29,586 nt of DNA, taken from contig JBOGWY010000167.1 of the NCBI GenBank assembly GCA_050694015.1, positions 1 through 29,586 of the forward strand, read 5' to 3'. Below the pieces are notes generated by a model. That model was given only the letters and a program-made list of their open reading frames with translations, made no database searches and was not told the origin of the DNA. Below are positions 1 to 6,915 of the stretch, piece after piece. A program made the translations under genes and the position numbers. Position 1 is the stretch's first letter. The number at the start of each line of letters is the position of its first letter. This DNA comes from JBOGWY01 sp050694015 (GTDB taxonomy: Bacteria > Actinomycetota > CADDZG01 > WHSQ01).

Positions 1-281
1 ACTTCGACCTTGGTGTTGCCGTGGAACTGGGCCGCTTCCCGGCCCGGCTTGGCGCGGAACCTGACGATCGCGTAGACCAACACCCCCTGGACGATGACGA
101 AGACCACCACCGCGATCCCGAAGGTGATGTTCCAGAGCGAGTCCTGCTCCCTCGATATCGGCCCCTCTGGCTTCAGGAAATCCTGGGGCGCATCGGCGGC
201 GCAGCCGACGAAGAACAACGCGATCGCGCCCAGAAGCGCGCTCAATAGGCGTCGTTTGGTCGTGGCCGGGAGAGTACTCAT
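1..281 (-). CDS. ctaC: Cytochrome c oxidase subunit II, N-terminal part (cut by window edge)
   Basis: The reading frame runs leftward off the window, so only about 93 N-terminal residues are seen. It starts MSTLPATTKRR, then a hydrophobic stretch ending in a lipobox (FFVGC, Cys27), the sequence PQDFLKPEGPISREQDSLWN and a transmembrane helix at about residues 48-68 followed by YAIVRFRAKPG. This is the usual N-terminus of an actinobacterial-type CtaC: lipoprotein signal, then the first transmembrane hairpin helix that precedes the periplasmic CuA domain. The CuA ligands lie outside the window. The protein would accept electrons from cytochrome c and pass them to subunit I of the aa3-type oxidase. 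No clear Shine-Dalgarno lies before the ATG; a TATATT -10 box 11 bases upstream suggests a very short leader. It is divergent from the TlpA-like gene, which fits an oxidase assembly neighbourhood. Confidence 0.88.
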   Translation of the reverse strand, partial: MSTLPATTKRRLLSALLGAIALFFVGCAADAPQDFLKPEGPISREQDSLWNITFGIAVVVFVIVQGVLVYAIVRFRAKPGREAAQFHGNTKVE

Positions 282-292
282 AGAACGTGCGG

Positions 293-298
293 AATATA
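293..298 (-). promoter_or_regulatory. Candidate -10 box for ctaC
   Basis: TATATT on the minus strand lies 11 bases upstream of the ctaC ATG. A start point about 7 bases downstream would leave almost no leader, consistent with the lack of a ribosome binding site. No convincing -35 box was seen. Confidence 0.4.
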
Positions 299-351
299 TA
301 GGAACGTAACGGGCCTCTTTTGCCGCGACGGCGCAGTTAGCCTCATTCACT

Positions 352-972
352 ATGGCGCTAGGAAACGACGTTCAGGAGATCTCTGAAGAGCGCGCGCCGC
401 GGGGCGGCTGGCTGCGACGACGCGGAGTAACCGTCATCCCTGCTCTCGTGCTTGCCGGCCTTATCGCGTATGGCTTCTTGGCGCCGGCGAACGATCGGGA
501 CGAGCGACGCGACGACGCCCGGTCGGCGCCGAACTTCGAGGAACCGCTGTTGACGGGCTCCGGCACCCTCAGCGACGAAGATCTCCGAGGGAACCCGGTC
601 GTGTTGAACTTCTGGGCCTCGTGGTGCGGGCCGTGTCGGGAGGAGATGCCGACCCTCGACCGCATGGCGACCAAGTACGCCGACGAGGGCGTCCAGGTGA
701 TCGGGGTCCTGGTGCGGGACTCGGCCGAGGGCGGGCGTGAGTTCCTTGCCGAGGTGGGCGTCGACTACCCGATGATCTACGACCAAGACGACTCGCTCGC
801 GCGGGCGCTCGACCTCTACGGGCTCCCGCAGACGTTCTTCATCGACTCGGATTACCGCTTCGTCGGCGAGACACCGGAGCGAGCCGTCTCGGGCTCGGGC
901 GAGAGGGTCGTGCTGGGCGCGATCTCAGCGGAGCGCCTGGAGACCAACATCCGCGCGTTGTTGGACGACTAA
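352..972 (+). CDS. Membrane-anchored TlpA/ResA/CcmG-type thiol-disulfide oxidoreductase
   Basis: This 206-residue protein has a charged N-terminus, one signal-anchor helix at about residues 27-44, and a periplasmic (extracytoplasmic) thioredoxin fold. The active site is WCGPC at 91-95, preceded by VVLNFWAS, and the cis-proline is in GLPQTFFID (Pro159). Length and layout match the ResA/TlpA/CcmG family, which reduces disulfides in apocytochrome c or in copper-site cysteines of oxidase subunits. Its place beside ctaC and opposite a CopC-type operon fits either role; with a ccm operon downstream it could also be the CcmG of this system. Its reductant is probably the CcdA encoded at 24835-25575. 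The stop overlaps the end of the convergent cation-efflux-like gene by 4 bases. The exact substrate cannot be read from the sequence. Confidence 0.87.
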   Translation: MALGNDVQEISEERAPRGGWLRRRGVTVIPALVLAGLIAYGFLAPANDRDERRDDARSAPNFEEPLLTGSGTLSDEDLRGNPVVLNFWASWCGPCREEMPTLDRMATKYADEGVQVIGVLVRDSAEGGREFLAEVGVDYPMIYDQDDSLARALDLYGLPQTFFIDSDYRFVGETPERAVSGSGERVVLGAISAERLETNIRALLDD

Positions 973-1583
973 CAAAGATCGTCGGTGATCCAGAGCTCGC
1001 GGCCTTCGTTCGCGGCGAAGTACGCGATACCGAGTCCCGCGACGGGATCGGCCCACCACCAGCCCGCGACGGCGTTGGCCACGAGGCCGACCAGCAGCAC
1101 CGCGGAGAGGTACGTGCACAGCTCGGTCTGCTTCGAATCGGCCAGCATCGACCCACTGTGGAGCTCTGCGGCGATCTTCCGCTTCCGGCGCGCGAGCCAC
1201 GGCATCACCATCAAAGAAACGACCGCGAGGACGATCCCGACCGTGCTCTCGTCGGGACGGTTCCCGCGCACGAGATCGACTACCGAGTTCACCGCGATGT
1301 AAGCCGCAAGTGCGAAGAACGCGATCGCGACGAAACGGATCGCTTTGTGCTCGACTTCCTCGGACGTTGACGACCCGGAGCGTTCGACACTGAGTCGCCA
1401 GATGATCACCAGCGATGACGATGCTTCGACGACGGCGTCGAGTCCGAAGCCGAATAGAGCGACCGACGCGGCGGCGAGCCCGGCAGCGACTCCGATCCCT
1501 GCCTCGACGACGTTGTATGCGAGCCCCACGTACTCGATGCGCAGACCTCGCTGCAACGTCAGCGGGCGGGCCTCGACGGTCAT
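969..1583 (-). CDS. Cation-efflux (CDF-like) transmembrane protein without C-terminal domain
   Basis: The 204-residue product is almost entirely membrane-embedded, with about five or six helices. It resembles the transmembrane domain of cation diffusion facilitators: GFGLDAVVE (46-54) in the second helix takes the place of the usual HxxxD metal-site segment, and ADSKQTELC (148-156) followed by WWWADPVAGLGIAY marks helices 5 and 6. The cytoplasmic metallochaperone-like C-terminal domain is absent, and the expected metal-binding histidines are missing, so transport of a metal ion is uncertain. The ATG overlaps the stop of the upstream lipoprotein gene (ATGA), so it is the last gene of a translationally coupled four-gene unit headed by copC. 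That context suggests metal, perhaps copper, homeostasis; this is inference. Confidence 0.72.
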   Translation of the reverse strand: MTVEARPLTLQRGLRIEYVGLAYNVVEAGIGVAAGLAAASVALFGFGLDAVVEASSSLVIIWRLSVERSGSSTSEEVEHKAIRFVAIAFFALAAYIAVNSVVDLVRGNRPDESTVGIVLAVVSLMVMPWLARRKRKIAAELHSGSMLADSKQTELCTYLSAVLLVGLVANAVAGWWWADPVAGLGIAYFAANEGRELWITDDLC

Positions 1584-2536
1584 CCCGCCGGCAGCTTTTT
1601 CAGGAACGGTTCGATCTCTTCACGTGTGGCGACGTTGTCCCACCGTTGGACGATCTTGCCGTCGGCTCCGATCAGGAAGATCCATGGCTCGGTCAGGTCG
1701 TTCTTAACGAAGATCCACTCGCCGGCGGTGCGGTTCACCACCTGCTTCTCGAAGTTCCACCACACCTCGACGTGGATGAAGTTCGCGCGACCGGAGTAGT
1801 CGCGCGCCAGCTCCGCGACGGTATCGGTGATGGGGCCGCAGAACCGGCTCACGCAATAGACCGGCGTCGAGAACACGACCACGGCCGGCTCCCCAGCCTC
1901 GATAGATCCCTTGATCGTGGTCCGGTGCAGGATCTCGTCCGGGATCCCGGTGGTCTCGGCGCGGGAGTCGACCGCGCGCTCGGGTGCCTTAGACGGCAGC
2001 GTCAGGTTCTTCGAGCGCGGGGCGGCCTCGCCGACGGCCGGATAAAGCGACTCCTCGCGCACCTCGAACACGGCCTGTCCGGTCTTGGGTTCACCCTCGA
2101 GCTCCGCGGTCAGCTCGACGGCCCAGAACCCGGCGCGATCGAACGTCACGTCCGCCGCGTACACCCCCCGCCCCTCCGATGCGGGTCCGGCCACCGGCCC
2201 CTCGGTCGACGGGTCACCCTCGATGGTGAGGAACCGCCCGGTCGCGGTCGGCCCCTCTTCGGCCTTCCCCGAGCCCCGCTCGGTACCGAGATAGAAGAAC
2301 TTCATGTCCACCGACCCGTAGCTGACGAAGAGCTGATCGTGCGTGAGGACTCCCGCGATGAAGCGCGACTCATCTCCGACGGAGAGATCGTAGTTGGCGG
2401 CCTGGACCACGATCTCTTCACCGCCTTCATCGGTCCCGGGCGCACCGCCGTCGCCGCCATCGCCGCCTTGATCACCGCACGCAGCGATGAGTAGCACGAG
2501 CGCAACGAGCAGCCACAACCTGTGACGCCTCAGCAC
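1580..2536 (-). CDS. Lipoprotein with C-terminal thioredoxin-like domain (CX4C)
   Basis: The 318-residue product starts at GTG and has a lipoprotein signal with lipobox LIAAC (Cys20), then a Gly/Asp-rich linker. Residues about 42-160 look like a beta-rich domain of unknown identity. The C-terminal part (about 165-318) looks like a thioredoxin fold: VVVFSTPVYC leads to a cysteine pair C228-VSRF-C233, the strand WIFVKND follows, and the probable cis-proline loop is TEPWIFLIG (Pro284). The pair spacing is CX4C, not the CXXC of thioredoxin or the CX3C of Sco proteins. Lying in a copC unit next to ctaC, it may deliver copper or control thiols during oxidase assembly; this is inference. It overlaps the preceding gene by 7 bases and the following one by 4. 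Confidence 0.77.
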   Translation of the reverse strand: MLRRHRLWLLVALVLLIAACGDQGGDGGDGGAPGTDEGGEEIVVQAANYDLSVGDESRFIAGVLTHDQLFVSYGSVDMKFFYLGTERGSGKAEEGPTATGRFLTIEGDPSTEGPVAGPASEGRGVYAADVTFDRAGFWAVELTAELEGEPKTGQAVFEVREESLYPAVGEAAPRSKNLTLPSKAPERAVDSRAETTGIPDEILHRTTIKGSIEAGEPAVVVFSTPVYCVSRFCGPITDTVAELARDYSGRANFIHVEVWWNFEKQVVNRTAGEWIFVKNDLTEPWIFLIGADGKIVQRWDNVATREEIEPFLKKLPAG

Positions 2537-3057
2537 GACGGCGGTTCCACATCGAGCGCGACCAAGGCTTCCTGGGTGACGGCGAGCAACGCGCGCAGGT
2601 CATCCTCGAGCGCGCCGTCCTCCCCCGAAAGCTCGTCTTCCACGACCTGCTTCGCGCGCAAGAGCCGAGCGGAGAGCTCGCGATCGTCGTCCTCGATGCC
2701 GGCCGCGATCACGTGCAGCGCGGTGTGAACCCGGTCGAGAAAGAGGACGCGGACCTCCTCGATATCGTCCGCTACCTCGATCGAGTCACAGAGACCTACC
2801 GCCGCGTCTGTCAACTGTTCTTCCGGATACTCGTCACCGCTGATCGTCACCGTTTCTCCCAGGAAACCTGGCCTCAGAACGGTCAGGGAGGCGACGATGC
2901 CGAGAACGCCGAAGACGACCAGCATGATGCTCACCGACCTCTTGACGTTCTTCTGGAATAGGAACGCCAGGCCGAGCGCGAGGACGCCGGCGGCAAGAAC
3001 GATCTGATCGATCGAATTGCCGCTTGAGCTCGTGACATGCGCGAGATGAACGATCAA
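2530..3057 (-). CDS. Small membrane protein of the copC operon, unknown function
   Basis: The open frame extends upstream through copC, but that part is arginine-rich shadow sequence. The probable start is TTG at 3057, which overlaps the copC stop as TTGA, giving 175 residues. The protein has two hydrophobic helices (about 17-36 and 41-61), then an acidic extracytoplasmic or cytoplasmic domain with predicted helices (DRVHTALHVIAAGIED, RLLRAKQVVEDELSG) and a C-terminal Cys. I do not recognise the family. It is translationally coupled to copC upstream and to the thioredoxin-like lipoprotein downstream, so it probably acts with them. The TTG start is not backed by a strong Shine-Dalgarno and rests on the overlap pattern. 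Confidence 0.66.
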   Translation of the reverse strand: MIVHLAHVTSSSGNSIDQIVLAAGVLALGLAFLFQKNVKRSVSIMLVVFGVLGIVASLTVLRPGFLGETVTISGDEYPEEQLTDAAVGLCDSIEVADDIEEVRVLFLDRVHTALHVIAAGIEDDDRELSARLLRAKQVVEDELSGEDGALEDDLRALLAVTQEALVALDVEPPSC

Positions 3058-3617
3058 CTCGAACCGGAGGCCCGTCGCAGCACGAACGCGAGCCCCACCA
3101 CTACGACGGTGCCCGCGGCGAACGGTACGACCGGGAAGCCTCCGCCCTCGTCCTCTGGGGGTGAGCCCGTTACACGGGTCGTCTCGCCACCGCCGATCTG
3201 ATCGCCCTCGTCCTCGGCCTCGTCGGAACAGTCCCGGCTGCCGGCGACCCGGAAGATCCAGTGACCCTTCGTCGGGTGGCCGTCTACCGACGAGATGGAG
3301 CGCCACTCGATGTGCCAGCGACCCGGTTCTCCCCCCGCGGGGGTGAGGGTCATCGTGTCTCCGGAGGTAGCGACCGCCCCCTCCACCTTGTTGTTGCATC
3401 CGTCGAACGCCTTGAGCGTGGACCCGGGACCCGGGGGCTCCGTGAGGTTGAGCTCGATCTCGCCGGGCACCTTCGCGACGCGGCTCCCGTCCTCGGGCGT
3501 GACCGTTCGTTGCTCGCCGTGGCCCCATACCGGCCCGGCGAGACACGCCACGAGAGCGGCCGTCGCGAAGGCCGTTGCGCTCGTTCTACTCATGCCCCTA
3601 CTCATGCCCCTACTCAT
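3054..3617 (-). CDS. copC: CopC-domain copper-binding protein with C-terminal membrane anchor
   Basis: The 187-residue product has a signal peptide ending VWG, so that His33 becomes the mature N-terminus, as in CopC where the N-terminal His helps bind Cu(II). The beta-sandwich follows (TPEDGSRVAKVPGEIELNL). The other two CopC copper ligands appear as Asp112 and His114 in SSVDGHPTKGHW. A Gly/Glu-rich linker leads to a transmembrane helix at about 163-181 and a short RRASGSS tail, the YobA/CopC-with-anchor layout. It likely binds copper outside the membrane and heads the leftward four-gene unit beside ctaC. Three in-frame ATGs (3617, 3605, 3593) arise from a 12-base repeat; the first has GGAGG seven bases upstream and is used here. 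Confidence 0.88.
   Translation of the reverse strand: MSRGMSRGMSRTSATAFATAALVACLAGPVWGHGEQRTVTPEDGSRVAKVPGEIELNLTEPPGPGSTLKAFDGCNNKVEGAVATSGDTMTLTPAGGEPGRWHIEWRSISSVDGHPTKGHWIFRVAGSRDCSDEAEDEGDQIGGGETTRVTGSPPEDEGGGFPVVPFAAGTVVVVGLAFVLRRASGSS
3582..3617 (-). repeat. Three 12-base repeats spanning the copC start
   Basis: ATGAGTAGGGGC occurs twice and is followed by a third, diverged copy ATGAGTAGAACG. Each copy supplies an in-frame ATG, and the GTAGGGGC end of each copy lies just before the next ATG. The repeat adds MSRG units without changing frame. Confidence 0.85.
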
Positions 3618-3649
3618 GCCCCTACCTCCCCCAGCACGGGTAATCTCGG

Positions 3650-4075
3650 GTGGCTGTGGACCAATCTTCTACCCCGGAGCCATCTAATAAACGACGTGCG
3701 AAGTTCCTCGTCGGCGGCTCCGTCATCATCGTCGCCGTAGGAGCTCTGCTCTTCTGGGCGATGTCGCGCCCCGGCTCCCAGGCTTACTACCTGACGCCGA
3801 CCGAGGTGCAGGCGATGGGATCCACGGCCGTCGACTCTTCATACCGGCTCAACGGCACCGTTGTTCCCGGTTCGATCGAGCAGAGCGGGCTCGACACGAA
3901 GTTCCTCGTCACCGACGGGACGACGGAGGTCCCCGTAACCACCGACCGGGCGGTCCCGGACACGTTCCAGGACCGGGCCGAGGTCGTCGTGCGGGGGACG
4001 TTCGACGGCGACACGTTTGTTGCCGATCAGGTCTTGGCGAAGTGCCCTTCGAAGTTCAAAGCCAAGAAGGTCTGA
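3650..4075 (+). CDS. ccmE: Cytochrome c maturation heme chaperone CcmE, Cys-type
   Basis: The 141-residue protein has one N-terminal signal-anchor helix (about 19-38) and a small beta-barrel (OB-like) domain, the usual CcmE size and layout. Recognisable segments are YYLTPTEV, YRLNGTVVPGS, FLVTDGTTEVPV, DTFQDRAEVVVRG and DTFVADQVLAKCPSKF. In Proteobacteria the final motif is LAKHDENY, with His forming the covalent heme bond. Here it is Cys132 followed by Pro, Ser, Lys and Phe136, so this is the Cys form known from archaea and some sulfate reducers, with Phe where the heme-ligand Tyr would be. CcmE accepts heme exported by CcmABCD and gives it to the CcmF/CcmH ligase. The start is GTG; a second GTG lies two codons in. 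First gene of the ccm operon. Confidence 0.93.
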   Translation: MAVDQSSTPEPSNKRRAKFLVGGSVIIVAVGALLFWAMSRPGSQAYYLTPTEVQAMGSTAVDSSYRLNGTVVPGSIEQSGLDTKFLVTDGTTEVPVTTDRAVPDTFQDRAEVVVRGTFDGDTFVADQVLAKCPSKFKAKKV

Positions 4076-4085
4076 GTCGGGGTCC

Positions 4086-6089
4086 ATGACCTCCCTCGCG
4101 GGGCTGGGTCGCCCGAGCCTCTTCGCCGCGCTGGCTTTCACGGTGCTCGCCGCCCTGCTGTGCGGCTTGGGAGCGGGTCGCAAACGTGCCGACCTCGCCG
4201 CGTCCGGACAGCGCGCCATATCGGTCGCGGCCTTCTTCGTCGGGCTTGCGGCGGTCGCGCTGATGTCGGGGCTGTTGCTACACGACTTCTCGTACACGTA
4301 CGTGGCCAACTACTCGTCGCGCTCTCTCACCGGGCCCTATCTGTTGAGTGCGCTCTGGGGCGGGATGGAGGGATCGCTCCTCTTCTGGACGCTGCTGCTT
4401 ACGACCTTCGCGTCGCTCGCGATCGCGGGAGCACGATCGCGGCGGATGTCCCCGGAGATCACGGCATGGGCCGGCGCGGTGTTGGCGGGGCTGGCCGCGT
4501 TCTTCCTCGTGCTCCTCGTCGCGCCGGCCGACCCCTTCACGAGATTGAGTCCCGCTCCCGCCGACGGTAGCGGTCTCAACCCTCTGCTTCAGTCGCCCGG
4601 CATGCTGATCCACCCTCCGCTGCTGTACACGGGTTTCGTCGGTTTCTCGATCCCGTTCGCGTTCGCGATGGGCGCGCTTATCTCGCGTCGCCTAGACGAG
4701 ACCTGGTTCACGTCGACGAGAAGGTGGACGTTGTTCGCGTGGAGCGCGCTCTCGATCGGCATCGTCCTCGGCGGCGCATGGGCCTATACGGAGCTCGGCT
4801 GGGGCGGGTACTGGGCCTGGGACCCGGTCGAGAACGCTTCGTTCATGCCGTGGCTGACCGCGACCGCGTACCTCCACTCGGTCGTGATCCAGGAGAAGCG
4901 CAAGATGTTCAAGGTCTGGAACGTCTGTCTGATCCTGATCACCTACGTCCTGGCCGTGTTCGGGACGTTCTTGACGCGATCCGGGATCCTCTCGAGCATC
5001 CACACGTTCACCGAGGGCCCGATCGGGAAGTGGTTCCTGCCGTTCCTCGCGCTGATGCTCGTGGGCGGTCTGGTCGTCGTCATGTGGCGCCTCGACTCGT
5101 TGCGCGGCGAAAACCGGTTCGACGCGTTGATGTCGCGCGAGTCGGCGTTCCTCGCAAACAACGTGCTCTTCGTCGCCGCCGCGTTCACCGTCCTGTGGGG
5201 CACGATCTATCCGATCGTCGGCGAGGCGATCAGCGGCACGCGTCTCAGCGTCGGACCTCCGTTCTTCAACGCGGTGTTCATCCCCATCGGCCTCGCGCTC
5301 GTCGCGCTGACCGGCCTCGGTCCGCTGATCTCGTGGCGGAGGATGCGCGCTGGATCGCTTATGCGCATAGCGCGCCTCCCGCTCGCGGCCGGCGCGGTCA
5401 CCGTGCTCGCCCTCGCCGCAGCGGGTGTTCGCAGCACCGGAGCGTTGATCGCGTTCGGACTCTGCGCCTTCACGGCCTTCGCCATCGGCGGCGAGTTCGC
5501 GCGCGGGAGCAAGCTCTACCGGAAGCGCGAGGAGATGTCGTGGCCCTCGGCGCTCGGCCGAACCCTCGCCAGAAACCGGCGGCGCTACGGCGGGTACATC
5601 GTGCACCTCGGCGTCGTTCTGATCGTGATCGGGCTCGCCGGGGGGGCGTTCAAGACCGAGCGACAGGCCCACATCGACCAAGGTGAGTCGCTCGCGGTCG
5701 GGGGCTACGAGCTCGTCTACGAAAACCTGACGTCGTCGACCGATCCCGAGAAGAACGCGTTCGTTGCAGAGATCGGGGTGTTTCGCGACGGACAGCGCAT
5801 CACGACGCTCACGCCACAGCGCAACTTCCACACCGCGCAGCAGCAATGGCAGTCCGAGATCGCGATACGCACGAACCCGATCGAGGATCTCTACGTCGTC
5901 GTGACCGCGTTCGACCCGGACGAGTCGGCGAGCGTGCGGGCGTTCGTCAATCCGCTCACCTGGTGGATATGGACGGGCGCTGCCGTGATGGTCCTCGGCA
6001 TGAGTGTGATCCTGTCGGGGTTCTCGCCGGTGACCGTGAGCGCGCGGGCCCGGGCGAAGCTCCGCGAGCAGGTGGCGGCCGCGCGATGA
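4086..6089 (+). CDS. ccmF: Cytochrome c heme lyase subunit CcmF
   Basis: The 667-residue polytopic membrane protein carries the WWD-type tryptophan-rich motif LGWGGYWAWDPVENASF (about 237-253), the hallmark of the heme-handling protein superfamily. Other CcmF signatures are ALWGGMEGSLLFW (89-101), GMLIHPPLLYTGFVGFSIPF (172-191), and His residues at 176, 264 and 306 that are candidates for heme axial ligands. A C-terminal soluble domain lies between helices (FKTERQAHIDQGESLAVGGY onward), then a final helix near residue 635. Length matches the family. It transfers heme from CcmE to CXXCH motifs of apocytochromes together with CcmH. The ATG at 4086 is chosen because residues further upstream in the frame belong to ccmE shadow. 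The stop overlaps the ccmH start (ATGA). Confidence 0.96.
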   Translation: MTSLAGLGRPSLFAALAFTVLAALLCGLGAGRKRADLAASGQRAISVAAFFVGLAAVALMSGLLLHDFSYTYVANYSSRSLTGPYLLSALWGGMEGSLLFWTLLLTTFASLAIAGARSRRMSPEITAWAGAVLAGLAAFFLVLLVAPADPFTRLSPAPADGSGLNPLLQSPGMLIHPPLLYTGFVGFSIPFAFAMGALISRRLDETWFTSTRRWTLFAWSALSIGIVLGGAWAYTELGWGGYWAWDPVENASFMPWLTATAYLHSVVIQEKRKMFKVWNVCLILITYVLAVFGTFLTRSGILSSIHTFTEGPIGKWFLPFLALMLVGGLVVVMWRLDSLRGENRFDALMSRESAFLANNVLFVAAAFTVLWGTIYPIVGEAISGTRLSVGPPFFNAVFIPIGLALVALTGLGPLISWRRMRAGSLMRIARLPLAAGAVTVLALAAAGVRSTGALIAFGLCAFTAFAIGGEFARGSKLYRKREEMSWPSALGRTLARNRRRYGGYIVHLGVVLIVIGLAGGAFKTERQAHIDQGESLAVGGYELVYENLTSSTDPEKNAFVAEIGVFRDGQRITTLTPQRNFHTAQQQWQSEIAIRTNPIEDLYVVVTAFDPDESASVRAFVNPLTWWIWTGAAVMVLGMSVILSGFSPVTVSARARAKLREQVAAAR

Positions 6090-6538
6090 CTCGTCTCGGG
6101 ATACTCGTGATCTGTCTCGTTATGTTCGCGACGCCCGCGTACGCCGACGCCCAAGACGTCGCCAACGACATCTCCAACGAGGTCATGTCGCCGTTCTGCG
6201 ACGGCGTCACCTTGCACGACTGCGGGTCGCGCGCCGCGATCGAGCTCCGGGCGGAGATCGAAGGCTGGGCCGCGGCCGGATGGAGCCGCGACCGCATCAT
6301 GGACGAGCTCGTGTCTCGCTACGGTGAGGACATCCGCGGCGCACCCTCTTTCTGGGGCCGTGGCTTCCTCGCATGGGCGCTTCCGATCGCGGCCGTCATC
6401 GCGGGTGGACTCCTCGCGTGGTGGCTGGCGTCTCGGTGGTCGCACCGTCCCCACCCGTCGGACGCAACGACGGATATCTCAGACGAGGACCGTCGTCGCC
6501 TCGATGCCGAGCTGCGCGTCTACAGGAGCGAAGCGTGA
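6086..6538 (+). CDS. ccmH: Cytochrome c maturation protein CcmH, divergent CX7C form
   Basis: The 150-residue product has a signal peptide ending near AYA (20), a helical domain (NDISNEVMSPFCDG, RAAIELRAEIEGWAAAGWS, RIMDELVSRYGEDIRG), a transmembrane helix at about 96-114 and a short charged tail. The domain order and the YGEDIRGAP segment are those of CcmH/CycL. The usual LRCxxCQ redox motif is not present: Ser35 replaces the first Cys, leaving Cys38 and Cys46 in the arrangement C-DGVTLHD-C. CcmH normally reduces or presents apocytochrome thiols to CcmF. It starts in an ATGA overlap with ccmF and ends in a GTGA overlap with the next gene, so the three are translationally coupled. Confidence 0.87.
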   Translation: MTRLGILVICLVMFATPAYADAQDVANDISNEVMSPFCDGVTLHDCGSRAAIELRAEIEGWAAAGWSRDRIMDELVSRYGEDIRGAPSFWGRGFLAWALPIAAVIAGGLLAWWLASRWSHRPHPSDATTDISDEDRRRLDAELRVYRSEA

Positions 6539-6915
6539 TCCCCGTGACCGTGGTCATCGTCGCCGCCCTCATCGGGCTCGCGTACGTCGCGATCCCGCTG
6601 AGTCGAGGGGCTCGACCATTCGCAGGCATCGGAACAACCCCGGCGGAGGAAGCCGAGGAGCGCAAAGCCGCCGCCCTCGCCGGCATCGTCGATCTCGAGC
6701 AGGAATTCGAGATCGGAAAGCTGTCGCGAGAGGACTTCGAGACGTTACGCGCCGGCTACGAGCGAGATGCGGTGGCCGCGCTGCGCGAGCTCGACGCGGC
6801 GTCCACCGAAGACGCTCTCGAGAGGGAGATCGCGGCTGCCAGGGCGCGGCTCGCCTGTCCATCGTGCGGCGCGCCGCGAACGGCAGGTGGCCCGTGTCCC
6901 CGATGCGGTTCGTAA
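6535..6915 (+). CDS. CcmI-like membrane protein with C-terminal zinc ribbon
   Basis: The 126-residue product starts at GTG in a GTGA overlap, with AGGAG six bases before it. It has an N-terminal helix (about 4-21), then a charged coiled-coil region with IVDLEQEFEIGKLSREDFET (51-70) that resembles the N-terminal part of CcmI (CycH), and finally a four-Cys zinc ribbon (C108-PS-C111 and C121-PR-C124). CcmI is the apocytochrome chaperone of System I, but the TPR domain is missing here. The zinc ribbon on such a protein suggests the tail is cytoplasmic. The next gene starts 13 bases before this one ends. Role in cytochrome c maturation rests on position and the short CcmI-like segment. Confidence 0.72.
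   Translation: MIPVTVVIVAALIGLAYVAIPLSRGARPFAGIGTTPAEEAEERKAAALAGIVDLEQEFEIGKLSREDFETLRAGYERDAVAALRELDAASTEDALEREIAAARARLACPSCGAPRTAGGPCPRCGS

Noticed and set aside
1415..2494. 359-codon open frame on the plus strand opposite the thioredoxin-like lipoprotein
   Set aside because: Shadow of the minus-strand operon; no start signal and no domain.
4692..5846. 384-codon open frame on the minus strand opposite ccmF
   Set aside because: It is fully antisense to the conserved WWD region of ccmF and its translation is Arg/Glu/Pro-rich without any fold signature, a by-product of high GC.
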